Shown here: positions 25,338 through 34,979 of the stretch, one piece after another | Layout of the letters: each line of letters opens with the position of its first letter | Numbering within the stretch: the first letter of the stretch is position 1 | DNA from: Galbibacter pacificus | GTDB taxonomy: Bacteria > Bacteroidota > Bacteroidia > Flavobacteriales > Flavobacteriaceae | Direction of reading: 5' to 3' | NCBI RefSeq assembly: GCF_029603165.1 | Contig: NZ_JAQSVC010000002.1 | Span: forward strand, 620,001-684,000 | DNA: 64,000 nt | Program-made: the position numbers and the translations under genes | Notes under the pieces: generated by a model | What the model saw: only the letters and a program-made list of their open reading frames with translations | Told to the model about the DNA's origin: nothing | Databases searched by the model: none

Positions 25338-27323
25338 ATGTATAAAAAACTACTAATACTACTACCCTGCTTATTGTTACACTTATCTTCTTTTTATACA
25401 GCTGCCCAAGAAAAAAAAGGAAGGGAAATTGATGATGTTACCAATGAAGAACTGGAAATGGCCATCTATCAAAAAGACACTACTGCAAACGCTGTGGTAC
25501 TTTATGAAGAAGGCAATAATTATTTTGAGGTGGAACGAAAAGGCAATTTTCAGTTTATAAGACTTATAAAACAATACTATTGCAAAATAAAAATCTTAAA
25601 CGAAAAAGGGTTTGACGAGGCCAATATAGAAATCCCCTTTTACCATGCAGATAAGGAAACAGAAAAAATTAGCAATATAAAAGCCATGACCCACAATGGT
25701 CCTCAAAAAATAGTAGTCGGCCAAAATGATATATATGTTACCGACATAAACGAACACTGGTCTGCTTACCGTTTTACTTTTTCTGATGTAAAAAAAGGTA
25801 GCGTGCTGGAATACCGCTATACGTTAAAATCGCCTTTTTTCTTTAATTTTGAAGGGTGGCAGTTCCAATCGCATATCCCAAAAGTAAAAAGTAGGTTCAC
25901 CGCTCTAATTCCGGGCAATTATGTTTATAACCGGACATTGTTCGGTTCTCAAAAACTGGCCGTCAACGATGCATCCCTAAAAAAGAGCTGTTTCTATCTG
26001 GACGGGGCTTCCAATGGTGCAGATTGCGAAAAATTGACCTATGAAATGGTTGACGTCCCTGCCTTTAAGGAAGAAGAATACATGCTTTCTGAAAAAAATT
26101 ATATTTCACGCATTAAATTTGAATTGTCAGAATTTCATGATTTCCGCGGAAGCAGCCATAAATATACCAAAAGCTGGGAAGACGTAGACAAAGAGTTTAG
26201 GTACGATAAAGATATTGGCAGGCAACTCAACAAGGTTAATTTTTTCAAGGATATTATTCCGCAGGAAGCCTTAAACGAAGAAAACAACATAAAAAAGGCC
26301 GAAAAAATCTATAATTTAATCAAAGAATATTATACATGGAACGGCAAATATGGATTATTTAGCGATTCTAGGATTACCGATGCATACAAAGAAAAATCGG
26401 GGAACATTTCAGAAATAAACATATCGTTGATAAATGCATTGAAAGCAGCCGGACTGGAAGCAAAATTGGTATTGCTTTCCACGCGCCAAAATGGCTTGCC
26501 TACCAAACTGCACCCTATTATTTCCGACTTTAATTACTGCATTGCCATGCTGGAAATAAACAACGGCATGGTATTGTTGGACGCATCAGATAAATATGCC
26601 CCTTTTGGGATATTGCCATTTAGGGCCTTGAACCATATTGGGAGGGTCATGGACTTTAAAAACGATAGCTATTGGATTGAAGTTTCGCCATACAAAAAAA
26701 ACCACCATATACTTACAACTTCTGTAAAGATAGACGAAGAAGGGAACCTAAACGGAAAATTTAGACATACAAGTTCCGGCTATTTTATGTTTTCTAAGTT
26801 GAAGGAGATAAAAACCCAATCGAAAGAGAAATATATTGAAGAATTGGGCAGCAGGTTCCAAAATATAGAAATAACGGATTATAATACGTCGGAAATGGGA
26901 AATTCCATAACCGAGACGTTTTCCTTTAAAATAAACGAAGGCGTAACCATTGTAAACGGCAATATTATCTTCTCCCCGTTCCTGTTTAAAGACCTTACGG
27001 AAAACCCGTTTAAAGTTGAAGATAGAGGTTATCCCGTAGATATAGGCTATCCTAAAAAATTTAGCAGTAATATTTCGGTTGCCTTTCCCGAAAACTATAA
27101 AGTAGAAAATACAATTCAACCCGAAACAACCCTTTTAATAGAAAATGGGGGCAAATTGACCCTTATCAAGCAAGAAAAAGGCAACATTATCAATATATTA
27201 TATAATTTTGACCTAAATAAATCGTATTATCCAACAGAAGAGTACAAAGAGTTGAAAGCTATTTTTACAAAAGCAGTTAATATCCAGAACAACGAATCCT
27301 TGATTGCCAAAAAACAAGTATAA
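25338..27323 (+). CDS. DUF3857 / transglutaminase-like secreted protein
   Basis: 661 residues. An N-terminal signal peptide (LLILLPCLLLHLSSFYTAAQ) is followed by a DUF3857 beta-rich domain (about 55-250), then a transglutaminase-like domain (about 300-420). The positions where a Cys and His would be expected read SGNISEINISLINAL and DFNYCIAMLEINNG, so the catalytic Cys and His look absent. A beta-rich C-terminus follows. It is probably an exported non-catalytic binding or assembly protein. It is transcribed with the exonuclease (3-bp gap) and the channel (10 bp). Confidence 0.8.
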   Translation: MYKKLLILLPCLLLHLSSFYTAAQEKKGREIDDVTNEELEMAIYQKDTTANAVVLYEEGNNYFEVERKGNFQFIRLIKQYYCKIKILNEKGFDEANIEIPFYHADKETEKISNIKAMTHNGPQKIVVGQNDIYVTDINEHWSAYRFTFSDVKKGSVLEYRYTLKSPFFFNFEGWQFQSHIPKVKSRFTALIPGNYVYNRTLFGSQKLAVNDASLKKSCFYLDGASNGADCEKLTYEMVDVPAFKEEEYMLSEKNYISRIKFELSEFHDFRGSSHKYTKSWEDVDKEFRYDKDIGRQLNKVNFFKDIIPQEALNEENNIKKAEKIYNLIKEYYTWNGKYGLFSDSRITDAYKEKSGNISEINISLINALKAAGLEAKLVLLSTRQNGLPTKLHPIISDFNYCIAMLEINNGMVLLDASDKYAPFGILPFRALNHIGRVMDFKNDSYWIEVSPYKKNHHILTTSVKIDEEGNLNGKFRHTSSGYFMFSKLKEIKTQSKEKYIEELGSRFQNIEITDYNTSEMGNSITETFSFKINEGVTIVNGNIIFSPFLFKDLTENPFKVEDRGYPVDIGYPKKFSSNISVAFPENYKVENTIQPETTLLIENGGKLTLIKQEKGNIINILYNFDLNKSYYPTEEYKELKAIFTKAVNIQNNESLIAKKQV

Positions 27324-27332
27324 CAATATACA

Positions 27333-28172
27333 ATGCAACAACGCCAAACAAAGGGGAACTGGAAAAGAAAACTTCATGAAATAATTTATGAGGCAGACAC
27401 CCCTATGGGAAAATGGTTTGACATCATTCTGTTTTTAATCATAATCCTTAGTATTGTTTTGGTAATGCTGGAAAGCATCAAATCTTTCGACAAACGGTAC
27501 CACACATATCTAATTACGGCAGAATGGGCTATTACGGTATTCTTTTCCCTGGAATATATTGCCAGGATCATTTCAATAAAAAAACCGCAACGGTATATTT
27601 TCAGTTTTTATGGCATAATAGATTTTATCTCTACGATCCCACTGTATTTATCGCTGTTTTTTGGTGGTGCACATGTGTTGCTGGCCATTAGGGCGCTTAG
27701 GCTGTTAAGGGTATTCAGGATATTAAAATTAGTGCGCTTTATGGGCGAAGCCTCTCAACTCAAGGAAGCCATAAAATCGAGCCGCACCAAAATTGCCGTT
27801 TTTATTTACACGGTACTTATACTTTCGGTAATCATGGGCACCATTATGTACCTTATAGAAGGTGAAGAAGCTGGGTTTACAAGTATTCCAAGGAGTATTT
27901 ATTGGACCATTGTTACACTTACCACCGTGGGCTATGGAGATATAGCCCCGGTAACGGATATCGGGCAGGTTATTGCCGCTATTATCATGATTCTCGGGTA
28001 TGGAATAATTGCAGTTCCAACAGGTATTGTAACCGTTGAATTTGCCAAACAAGGAGGAAAAAAACAACACATAGACATCAATACACAGGTATGTCCACAT
28101 TGCAATGCAGAACACCATAAAGACAATGCCACCTTTTGTTATAACTGCGGAAATATATTAAATGAACAATAA
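27333..28172 (+). CDS. Voltage-gated K+ channel-like ion transporter
   Basis: 279 residues, six membrane helices. The S4-type helix is positively charged at every third residue (AIRALRLLRVFRILKLVRF, about 120-138). The pore loop TLTTVGYGDIAP (about 194-205) is the K+ selectivity filter. After the pore helix the C-terminus ends in a two-CxxC zinc-ribbon (CPHC, CYNC, about 253-273). It likely controls membrane potential or K+ efflux. It overlaps miaA by 11 bp. Confidence 0.88.
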   Translation: MQQRQTKGNWKRKLHEIIYEADTPMGKWFDIILFLIIILSIVLVMLESIKSFDKRYHTYLITAEWAITVFFSLEYIARIISIKKPQRYIFSFYGIIDFISTIPLYLSLFFGGAHVLLAIRALRLLRVFRILKLVRFMGEASQLKEAIKSSRTKIAVFIYTVLILSVIMGTIMYLIEGEEAGFTSIPRSIYWTIVTLTTVGYGDIAPVTDIGQVIAAIIMILGYGIIAVPTGIVTVEFAKQGGKKQHIDINTQVCPHCNAEHHKDNATFCYNCGNILNEQ

Positions 28173-29076
28173 AAAGTACCTTATTACAGTTGTAGGGCCC
28201 ACCGCCATTGGAAAAACTTCGCTGGCCATAAAACTCGCCAAGGAATATCATGCTGAAATCATATCGTCCGATTCTAGACAGTTTTACAAAGAAATGCGCA
28301 TTGGTACCGCCGTGCCCGAAGAAGAAGAACTGGCAGAAGCAAAACACCATTTTATCCAGCACAAATCTATATTTGAAGATTATTCTGTAGGCGATTTTGA
28401 AAAAGAAGCCTCCAAAATGCTCCATAAACTTTTTACATCAAACAATTTTGTTATCATGGCCGGGGGAAGCGGTCTGTACAACGACGCTGTAATAAAGGGC
28501 CTCGACGACTTTCCGGACATAGACCCAAGCATAAGACAGCAATTAAACCAACAGTTAAAAAACGATGGCATTGAAGCATTGCAGGACCGGTTAAAATCTT
28601 TGGATCCCGATCATTTTAACAATATGGACGTTCAAAACCCGCACCGGTTGATCCGCGCACTGGAAATTTGTATGGGAACGGGAAAACCCTATTCTTCATT
28701 TTTAAATCAAAAAAAAGAACAGCGCAATTTCCAGACCATCAAAATTGGCTTGACCGCCGAACGGGAAACAATCTACAACCGCATCAACCAACGGGTGGAC
28801 ATCATGATGCAAAACGGCCTGCTGGAAGAAGCAAGGAAACTACATCAGTATAAAAACTTAAACGCCCTGCAAACGGTAGGCTACAAAGAATTGTTTGATT
28901 ATTTCGACGGCAAATGGACACTGGATTTTGCAGTTTCAGAAATAAAAAAAAATACACGACGCTTTGCCAAAAGGCAACTAACTTGGTTGCGAAAAGACGA
29001 AGACATTCTTTGGTTTGACCATACCGCAAACCTATCTGATATCCTTCTAAAAGTCAATCAAAAAATAGAGGCTTAA
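28162..29076 (+). CDS. miaA: tRNA dimethylallyltransferase
   Basis: 304 residues, normal length. P-loop VVGPTAIGKTSLAIKLA near 10-26, DSRQFYKEMRIGTA near 36-49, and the NPHRLIRALEICMGTGKPYS segment near 160-179 that contacts substrate. The C-terminal basic FAKRQLTWLRK is typical. It adds the isopentenyl group to A37 of tRNAs reading UNN codons. The ATG lies inside the last codons of the ion-channel gene (11-bp overlap), suggesting translational coupling. Confidence 0.95.
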   Translation: MNNKKYLITVVGPTAIGKTSLAIKLAKEYHAEIISSDSRQFYKEMRIGTAVPEEEELAEAKHHFIQHKSIFEDYSVGDFEKEASKMLHKLFTSNNFVIMAGGSGLYNDAVIKGLDDFPDIDPSIRQQLNQQLKNDGIEALQDRLKSLDPDHFNNMDVQNPHRLIRALEICMGTGKPYSSFLNQKKEQRNFQTIKIGLTAERETIYNRINQRVDIMMQNGLLEEARKLHQYKNLNALQTVGYKELFDYFDGKWTLDFAVSEIKKNTRRFAKRQLTWLRKDEDILWFDHTANLSDILLKVNQKIEA

Positions 29077-29119
29077 TATATCCTTTAAATAATTATCTTT
29101 AAGCTCATAAAATTGCTAT

Positions 29120-30097
29120 ATGAATTTATTTTTCAGAAAAATAATAGTAGACCGTGTACGTAAAAAGTATAAAAAGACCACGCATACCGAGCACGATAGT
29201 TTTAAGCAACAGGTAAAAGACCTTGAAGTTGAGATAAGCCATGAAATACACGATATTTTATACTTATTTATCGGGGTCTTGGCGGCTTCGTTTGGCTTAA
29301 AGGGGTTTTTATTGCCAAGTTCGTTTATAGACGGTGGCGTTACGGGTATTTCGTTAATCGTTAGCGAGCTTACCAGTTGGCCATTGTCCATTCTTATTTT
29401 TATCCTCAACCTTCCTTTTGTAATCCTTGCTTATATTGCCATTAATAAAAGGTTTGCCATCAATAGCATTATCGGCATTTTATTATTGGCCTTGGCGGTC
29501 CATTTTATCCCCTTCCCCACAATTACCAACGATAAAATTCTTATTGCGGCCTTTGGCGGTTTCTTTCTTGGGCTGGGCATTGGCATGGCCATACGCGGCG
29601 GGGCCATTATAGACGGTACCGAGGTGCTGGCCATATATATAAGTAGAAAATCGAGTTTAACCGTTGGAAATGTTATACTGCTTTTCAATATTGTTATTTT
29701 TATGACAGCCGCTTATATTTTTACCACCGAAATAGCGCTGTATGCCATTTTAACCTATTTTTCGGCTTCAAAAACGGTAGATTTTGTTATAGATGGCATC
29801 GAGGAGTTTATTGGCGTTACCATTATTTCCGAGAGGCACGACGCCATCCGTAAGGCCATTATCCATAAAATGGGACGTGGTTGCACTATTTATAAAGGAA
29901 AAAGGGGCTTTTCTGCCGATAACAGCCAACTAAAGGACATAGATGTGGTATATACGGTAATAACACGTTTGGAAATGTCTACCCTGAAAACCGAAATTGA
30001 TAAAATAGACAAGAATGCCTTTATTATTATGAACTCGGTAAAGGACACCAAGGGCGGAATGATTAAAAAGAAACCATTGACTAAGATAAAATCGTGA
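29120..30097 (+). CDS. YitT family membrane protein
   Basis: 325 residues. A soluble N-terminal lead of about 45 residues is followed by about five or six membrane helices with the conserved FLLPSSFIDGGVTGISLI segment. The C-terminal cytoplasmic DUF2179 domain (about 235-315, RGCTIYKGKRGFSADN and VVYTVITRLEM) is typical. The family's transported substrate is unknown. It is convergent with the TerC gene, 43 bp away. Confidence 0.88.
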   Translation: MNLFFRKIIVDRVRKKYKKTTHTEHDSFKQQVKDLEVEISHEIHDILYLFIGVLAASFGLKGFLLPSSFIDGGVTGISLIVSELTSWPLSILIFILNLPFVILAYIAINKRFAINSIIGILLLALAVHFIPFPTITNDKILIAAFGGFFLGLGIGMAIRGGAIIDGTEVLAIYISRKSSLTVGNVILLFNIVIFMTAAYIFTTEIALYAILTYFSASKTVDFVIDGIEEFIGVTIISERHDAIRKAIIHKMGRGCTIYKGKRGFSADNSQLKDIDVVYTVITRLEMSTLKTEIDKIDKNAFIIMNSVKDTKGGMIKKKPLTKIKS

Positions 30098-30140
30098 GCC
30101 AAAAAGATGGCCTGAAAAACATTTTATTATAAAAGATTTT

Positions 30141-31091
30141 TTAAGCAGTCTCTTCCTTTTTTTCTTTATGAAGGGAAAACCATACCCCTGCACCCAAGGA
30201 AACCCCAATGACAGACAACGAAAGCCATTCGGGAATTTCTATATGATGGGAAAGGATCATTTTAATCCCCACAAAAGTCAATATTACCACGAGGCTGTAT
30301 TTTAAGTACCCAAAACGTTCCAGCATATTTGCCAGAAAGAAATACATGGAACGCAGTCCTAAAATGGCCATTATATTGGAGCTGAACACCAAAAACGGAT
30401 CGGAAGTAATGGCCAAAATAGCCGGAATACTGTCTAAAGCAAAAAGTATGTCGGTAAACTCAATAATAATTAGTGCTATAAAAAGCGGCGTAGCAACCAA
30501 TAAATGCTTTTTTCTTGTAAAAAAGTGTTCGGAATCCATATGTGTGGTTACCGGAATAACCTTTCTTATAGCTTTGTATACAAAAGATTTTTTGGGGTCG
30601 TAAGCATCGTCGTCTTTTTCCAAAGCAAGCTTAATGGCCGTATAGATAAGGAATACGCCAAAAACGTAAATAATCCAATCGAATTTTTTAATAAGGTATA
30701 CGCCAAACAAAATCATTAATGCCCTAAAGACAATAGCCCCGATAATTCCCCAGAACAATACGCGGTGCTGATAGATTTTAGGAATTTTAAACGAAGTAAA
30801 TATTACGGCAATTACAAAGATATTGTCCACGCTCAAGGAAAGTTCTATTAAATATCCCGTAATATATTTTAAGGTAGCATTTGAAGGTGAAAGTTGGTCT
30901 ACGTTGTCTATCCAACCATGTTTGAATATAAAAAACACCAATAAGGAGAAAAGCATGGCAATACTCACCCAAATGGCGGTCCACATAGATGCTTCTTTAT
31001 TGGTTATTTCATGGGGGTTTTTGTTAAAAATCCCCAAATCGATTGCTAAAAAAATTACAATCAGTGTTATAAACGATATCCAAACAATCAT
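30141..31091 (-). CDS. TerC family membrane protein (Alx-like metal homeostasis)
   Basis: 316 residues with about nine membrane helices. Acidic motifs lie within helices: IFLAIDLGIFNK near 14-25, ELSLSVDNIFVIAV near 83-96, EFTDILFALDSIPAI near 211-225. These define the TerC/Alx family, linked to Mn2+ export and metal loading of secreted proteins in other bacteria. It is followed 7 bp downstream by the coding start region of a small coiled-coil protein that reads the same way, so the two may be linked. Confidence 0.88.
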   Translation of the reverse strand: MIVWISFITLIVIFLAIDLGIFNKNPHEITNKEASMWTAIWVSIAMLFSLLVFFIFKHGWIDNVDQLSPSNATLKYITGYLIELSLSVDNIFVIAVIFTSFKIPKIYQHRVLFWGIIGAIVFRALMILFGVYLIKKFDWIIYVFGVFLIYTAIKLALEKDDDAYDPKKSFVYKAIRKVIPVTTHMDSEHFFTRKKHLLVATPLFIALIIIEFTDILFALDSIPAILAITSDPFLVFSSNIMAILGLRSMYFFLANMLERFGYLKYSLVVILTFVGIKMILSHHIEIPEWLSLSVIGVSLGAGVWFSLHKEKKEETA

Positions 31092-31097
31092 AAAAAG

Positions 31098-31592
31098 TTA
31101 ATTTCTAGTATACAGCAAATGGTCCAAAACCGTAAAGTCCACACCCAAATCGTCTTTCAATTGGTATTCAAGCATAAGCTCGCCCCAGTATTTTCCGTCG
31201 GAGAAGTCGGCAATAATCCATTTATGGTTCAATATTTTTATTTTATTAATTTTCATTGGGGCTCCGGACATTCCGTCATAAGGTACCAACGGATTGTTCC
31301 CTTTTTGCTCATTGGTCTCCAATAATTTATCGGCTATGTAGCGCGAAGGATTTTCTAGTTGTAAATGATCGTAATATGCCAATGCATCGTCGTTGTTTTC
31401 CAAAGAAAAATATTGAAGGTCAAGATTGTTCAATGTGAGCGTTTCAATAGAATCGTTTAAACGTACATTGCTTTCTTCAAGGTGTTCAATTTTTACGGTT
31501 TCTTTTTCAAAATATTTCTTGGCGCTTACATATTGATAAACAATATAGAGGACCGCAAAGAAAAAAAGGTACATAAAAATATTACGTTTCAT
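31098..31592 (-). CDS. Hypothetical membrane-anchored coiled-coil protein
   Basis: 164 residues. One N-terminal membrane helix (IFMYLFFFAVLYIVYQYVSA), then a short coiled-coil (KKYFEKETVKIEHLEESNVR) and a compact C-terminal domain (about 75-164; KINKIKILNHKWIIADFSDG, YWGELMLEY). I do not recognise a characterised family. It is upstream of the TerC gene on the same strand, with 6 bp between. The hydrophobic start makes it an anchored periplasmic protein. Confidence 0.65.
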   Translation of the reverse strand: MKRNIFMYLFFFAVLYIVYQYVSAKKYFEKETVKIEHLEESNVRLNDSIETLTLNNLDLQYFSLENNDDALAYYDHLQLENPSRYIADKLLETNEQKGNNPLVPYDGMSGAPMKINKIKILNHKWIIADFSDGKYWGELMLEYQLKDDLGVDFTVLDHLLYTRN

Positions 31593-31631
31593 AGTATATG
31601 GAGTGTTTTTTGGTGTTTTTTTAATTATTTA

Positions 31632-31720
31632 CTCACTAAGTGAGATTTAAGATGCTCCGACGCTTGCGTCGAAATGTTATATATTTTAATGCCCCGTGTG
31701 CTTGCACCGGGGCTGTTTAC
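31632..31720. repeat. Palindromic intergenic repeat, copy 1
   Basis: Composite of CTCACTAAGTGAG (31632-31644), the hairpin CGACGCTTGCGTCG, and a third hairpin GCCCCGTGTGCTTGCACCGG plus GGC, ending GTTTACTA. The same order of blocks (ATGCTC, GCTTGC, TCGAAAT, ATATTTT, AATGCC, GTTTACTA) occurs at 37918-38016. It is REP-like and lies between two same-strand genes. Confidence 0.65.
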
Positions 31721-31736
31721 TATTGTTTATCAAGCT

Positions 31737-32516
31737 TTATATTTCCAAGACTTGATTGTCGTAAGCAATATAAACGTTTTTTGGCAATTCTTTTTGTGCT
31801 TCTTCATGAAATCCCATCATGGGGCTTATGTGCGTAAGATATGCCTTTTTTGGTTTTACAAGCTCAATAAATTCCAAAGCTTCATCAATATTAAAATGCG
31901 AATGGTGCCTTTCTTTGCGCAGTGCATTTACCACAAGCACTTCCACGCCTTTTAGTTTTTCAATTTCTTCTGCATCTATGCTTTTAATATCTGTTAAATA
32001 TGCAAATTTATCAAATCTATATCCAAAAACCTGCAATCTATTATGAAAAGCGTTTATTGGTATTACCTGAAGGTTCCCTATTGAAACGGGCTTATTGTTT
32101 ACCACTTCATGCCCCCGTACGGCCGGCGCTCCCGGGTACCTGTCTTTGGTTGCAAAAATATAGTCGAATTTAATACGCAGGGAATCCAAAACACGGGAAT
32201 GTGCATAAATCGGGATATCTCCTTGCCTAAAAAAGAAAGGGCGTATATCGTCCAGTCCCATAATATGGTCGGCGTGCTCGTGCGTGAATAAAATCCCGTC
32301 AATACGCTTTACGTTATTGGCGAGCATTTGTTGCCTAAAATCGGGGCCGCAATCTACAACATAACAATAATTGGCCCATTCTACCATAACAGAAACCCTT
32401 AAACGCTTGTCTTTTGGGTCTTTGCTTTTAGACACAGGGTCGTCACTTCCAATTATTGGAATTCCCTGCGATGTTCCGGTACCGAGGAAAGTTATCTTCA
32501 AAATCTCATTTTTCAT
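31737..32516 (-). CDS. MBL-fold metallo-hydrolase (PhnP/RNase Z-like)
   Basis: About 259 residues from ATG 32516 (MKNEILKITFLGTGTSQG); the longer frame opens at a GTG. Metal ligands are in FTHEHADHIMGLDDIRPF (about 77-94), later HHSHFN and YLTHISPMMGFHEE. GTGTSQGIPIIG at the start is typical of the PhnP-like/lipoate-cyclase type MBL branch. It probably hydrolyses a phosphodiester. It is divergent from the gene at 32587. Confidence 0.87.
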   Translation of the reverse strand: MKNEILKITFLGTGTSQGIPIIGSDDPVSKSKDPKDKRLRVSVMVEWANYCYVVDCGPDFRQQMLANNVKRIDGILFTHEHADHIMGLDDIRPFFFRQGDIPIYAHSRVLDSLRIKFDYIFATKDRYPGAPAVRGHEVVNNKPVSIGNLQVIPINAFHNRLQVFGYRFDKFAYLTDIKSIDAEEIEKLKGVEVLVVNALRKERHHSHFNIDEALEFIELVKPKKAYLTHISPMMGFHEEAQKELPKNVYIAYDNQVLEI

Positions 32517-32559
32517 CAAATTTATCACTTATATTCCGAATAGCTTCATGAAACTTTTT

Positions 32560-32567
32560 TAACTTTG
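32560..32567 (+). promoter_or_regulatory. Promoter -7 element of the gene at 32587
   Basis: TAACTTTG matches TAnnTTTG, 20 bp before the ATG at 32587, in the divergent gap with the MBL hydrolase. Confidence 0.45.
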
Positions 32568-32586
32568 CCATAAATATAAAACAGCT

Positions 32587-34041
32587 ATGACATTAGTTTT
32601 AAAAGGGGATAAGAACTTTGAAAATGTTCCTTCGCTAAAAGCCAAAGCTTTACGCATAAATCTCAACGAAGATATTTACGGGACTTTTGCCGAGATTGGT
32701 GCGGGGCAAGAAACAGTTAGGCATTTTTTTAGGTCCGGTGGAGCTTCCGGAACTATTGCAAAAGCAATGAGTGCCTACGATAAAAACTTTAGCGATGCCA
32801 TTTATGGAGTTGAAGATGATGGCCGATATGTTACCGAAGCCCGTTTAAAAAAAATGCTCTCGCATGAAATGATGCTCATGGAGCAGCGTATTCCCCGAAA
32901 GGACAATCCCAATAAGATATTCTTTTCGTATGCCAATACCGTTGCCACCATCGACTTTGCCAAAAAGTTTAAAGGGCATGGTTGGTTGGGCATTCGTTTT
33001 CAATTGGATCCCAATGAAGATTACAACGAAATTATTCTACACATCCGATTTAAACAAAACGAAGCCCGATTGCAACAGGAAACTTTGGGGATTGTTGGGG
33101 TAAACCTTATTTATGGAGCCTTTTACAAGCACCATAAACCAAAAAAATTATTGAAATACCTATACGACCATATAGACAACGATACCATTGAGATAGACAC
33201 CATAAACTTTTCAGGGCCCCGCTTTGAAGAAGTAGACAACCGCTTAATGAGCTTGCAGCTTGTTAAAAACGGGATGACAGAAGCCGTAATGTTCGGGCCC
33301 GATGGAAACAATATCCTTCCGGCGGCCATTTTATACAAGAAAAACATTTTGGCGCTACGCGGAAGTTTCCGACCGGTTACCTCGGTAAATATGGACATGT
33401 ACAAGAAATCTTATGAAATTTTTATACGTGAAAATAAAGTTGATGTCGATAATACCGTGGTAGTTTTTGAAATTACCCTATCCAATTTACGAGCCGAAGG
33501 CGAAATTGACGAAGAAGACTTCATGGACAGGGCACGCCTGCTATGTTCGCTTGGACAAACGGTAATGATTTCCAATTTCCAGGAATATTACAAATTGGTT
33601 GAATATTTCTCTGAATATTCCAAAGAACGCATGGCCCTTACCATGGGTGTAAATAATTTGGTAGATATCTTTGATGAAAAATATTACCGCCATTTAAGTG
33701 GTGGGATATTGGAAGCCTTCGGGAAACTTTTTTACAAAGATTTAAAAGTCTACCTATACCCAATGATAGACCAGGAAACCGGATTAACGGTTACCAGTAA
33801 CAACCTAAAGGTTCACCCACGTATGAAGGAGCTCTACAAGTTCTTTAAGTACAATGGAAAAGTAGTTGATATTTTTGATTATGACGATTCCATTCTGGAC
33901 ATATTCTCGCGGGAAGTGCTTAAAAAGATTGCAACCGGTGAAAAAGGATGGGAAGAAATGCTTCCGAAAGGGATTGCAGAGCTCATCAAGGAAAAAGGCC
34001 TGTTTGATTACAAATCCAAACTAAAAGAAAAGCAAAAATAA
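32587..34041 (+). CDS. Conserved cytoplasmic protein of unknown function
   Basis: 484 residues, no signal peptide and no membrane helix. Conserved-looking stretches are GTFAEIGAGQETVRHFFRSG (about 33-52), FFSYANTVATIDFAKKF and MTEAVMFGPDGNNILPAAIL. The protein is mixed alpha/beta and would be soluble. I recall homologues across Bacteroidetes with unreliable function labels, and I will not assign one. It is followed by a strong hairpin, so it is monocistronic. Codon use is like its neighbours. Confidence 0.75.
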   Translation: MTLVLKGDKNFENVPSLKAKALRINLNEDIYGTFAEIGAGQETVRHFFRSGGASGTIAKAMSAYDKNFSDAIYGVEDDGRYVTEARLKKMLSHEMMLMEQRIPRKDNPNKIFFSYANTVATIDFAKKFKGHGWLGIRFQLDPNEDYNEIILHIRFKQNEARLQQETLGIVGVNLIYGAFYKHHKPKKLLKYLYDHIDNDTIEIDTINFSGPRFEEVDNRLMSLQLVKNGMTEAVMFGPDGNNILPAAILYKKNILALRGSFRPVTSVNMDMYKKSYEIFIRENKVDVDNTVVVFEITLSNLRAEGEIDEEDFMDRARLLCSLGQTVMISNFQEYYKLVEYFSEYSKERMALTMGVNNLVDIFDEKYYRHLSGGILEAFGKLFYKDLKVYLYPMIDQETGLTVTSNNLKVHPRMKELYKFFKYNGKVVDIFDYDDSILDIFSREVLKKIATGEKGWEEMLPKGIAELIKEKGLFDYKSKLKEKQK

Positions 34042-34072
34042 AGGAATTTATAAAGTAACTTTTAATAAAAGT

Positions 34073-34126
34073 AAAGGCATGCAAAAGAGGTTAATATTGT
34101 TCCTCTTCTGTATGCCTTATTTTTTT
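34073..34126. terminator. Bidirectional terminator-like hairpin
   Basis: AAGGCAT and AAGAGG arms at 34073-34090 pair with CCTCTT and TATGCCTT at 34102-34118, followed by a T-run on the plus strand. It lies between convergent genes. Confidence 0.65.
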
Positions 34127-34141
34127 AGTGAATGTATAGTT

Positions 34142-34957
34142 CTACTGGTTTCCTAAAATAATGGGCAGGCCTTTATCGCCACTGCCAATAACAATTACTT
34201 TAGAATTTTGCGACTCAGATAGTTTAATGGTAGCTTCAATGCCTTTGTCCTGAAGGATTTTGTCGGTTAACGATGTGCTTAAAATTTGATTGGCATCTGC
34301 TTTACCCTGTGCTTCAATCCGTTGCCTTTCGGCTTCTTTTTCTGCCTTTTCAATCCTAAATTCATATTCAAGCGATTCCTGTTCCTGCCTCAATTTGCGT
34401 TCAATGGCGTCTTTAATGGTAGGTGGCAAAGTAACGTCGCGTACTAAAATCTCATTCAATTGCACAAATTGGTCTTTTAAAATTTCTTTGGTCTCATCGT
34501 AAATTTCTTCCTGAATGGCATCCCTTTTGCTAGAATACAACTGTTCTGGCGTATACCTACCAACCACGCTTCTGGCGGCCGACCGTACTGCGGGTTGTAA
34601 TACCCTTGCCACATAATCTACGCCCTTTTCTTGGTGCAAGGAACCTAGTTTGCTGTACAATGGCTGAAACCAAACAGAGGCATCCAGTTTAATTTCCAAC
34701 CCGTTTGAAGACAGCACCTGCATTTTTTCAGATACTTCCTGTTGCCTTACCTCGTATACAAAAACCTTATTCCAAGGCGCCACCAAATGAAAACCTTCGG
34801 ATAAAGGAGGCTCATCGGTTACCACACCGTTGCCAAAAGTTTCAAACAATACGCCTGCCTCTCCAGACTCAATCGTTACGGTAGATTTTGCAATAAAAAT
34901 AATCAGGGCAATTGCAATAATTACAATAGGTATTCCAATTTTAGGTAATTTATCCAT
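34142..34957 (-). CDS. Prohibitin/SPFH-domain membrane protein
   Basis: 271 residues. An N-terminal membrane helix (IPIVIIAIALIIFIAKSTV) is followed by an SPFH/band-7 domain (GEAGVLFETFG near 33 through about 190). A coiled-coil follows that is rich in Glu/Arg (RIEKAEKEAERQRIEAQGKA, about 204-223). It resembles mitochondrial prohibitin more than flotillin. It likely forms ring-like membrane scaffolds that regulate proteases. It is followed downstream by no same-strand partner; the SDR gene lies 22 bp upstream. Confidence 0.9.
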   Translation of the reverse strand: MDKLPKIGIPIVIIAIALIIFIAKSTVTIESGEAGVLFETFGNGVVTDEPPLSEGFHLVAPWNKVFVYEVRQQEVSEKMQVLSSNGLEIKLDASVWFQPLYSKLGSLHQEKGVDYVARVLQPAVRSAARSVVGRYTPEQLYSSKRDAIQEEIYDETKEILKDQFVQLNEILVRDVTLPPTIKDAIERKLRQEQESLEYEFRIEKAEKEAERQRIEAQGKADANQILSTSLTDKILQDKGIEATIKLSESQNSKVIVIGSGDKGLPIILGNQ

Positions 34958-34979
34958 ATAAAAAAGTAAAATTTAAAAA

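Noticed and set aside
32516-32528. TAAATTTG directly before the MBL hydrolase ATG as its promoter
   Set aside because: The box abuts the start codon, so transcription would begin inside the gene; probably chance.
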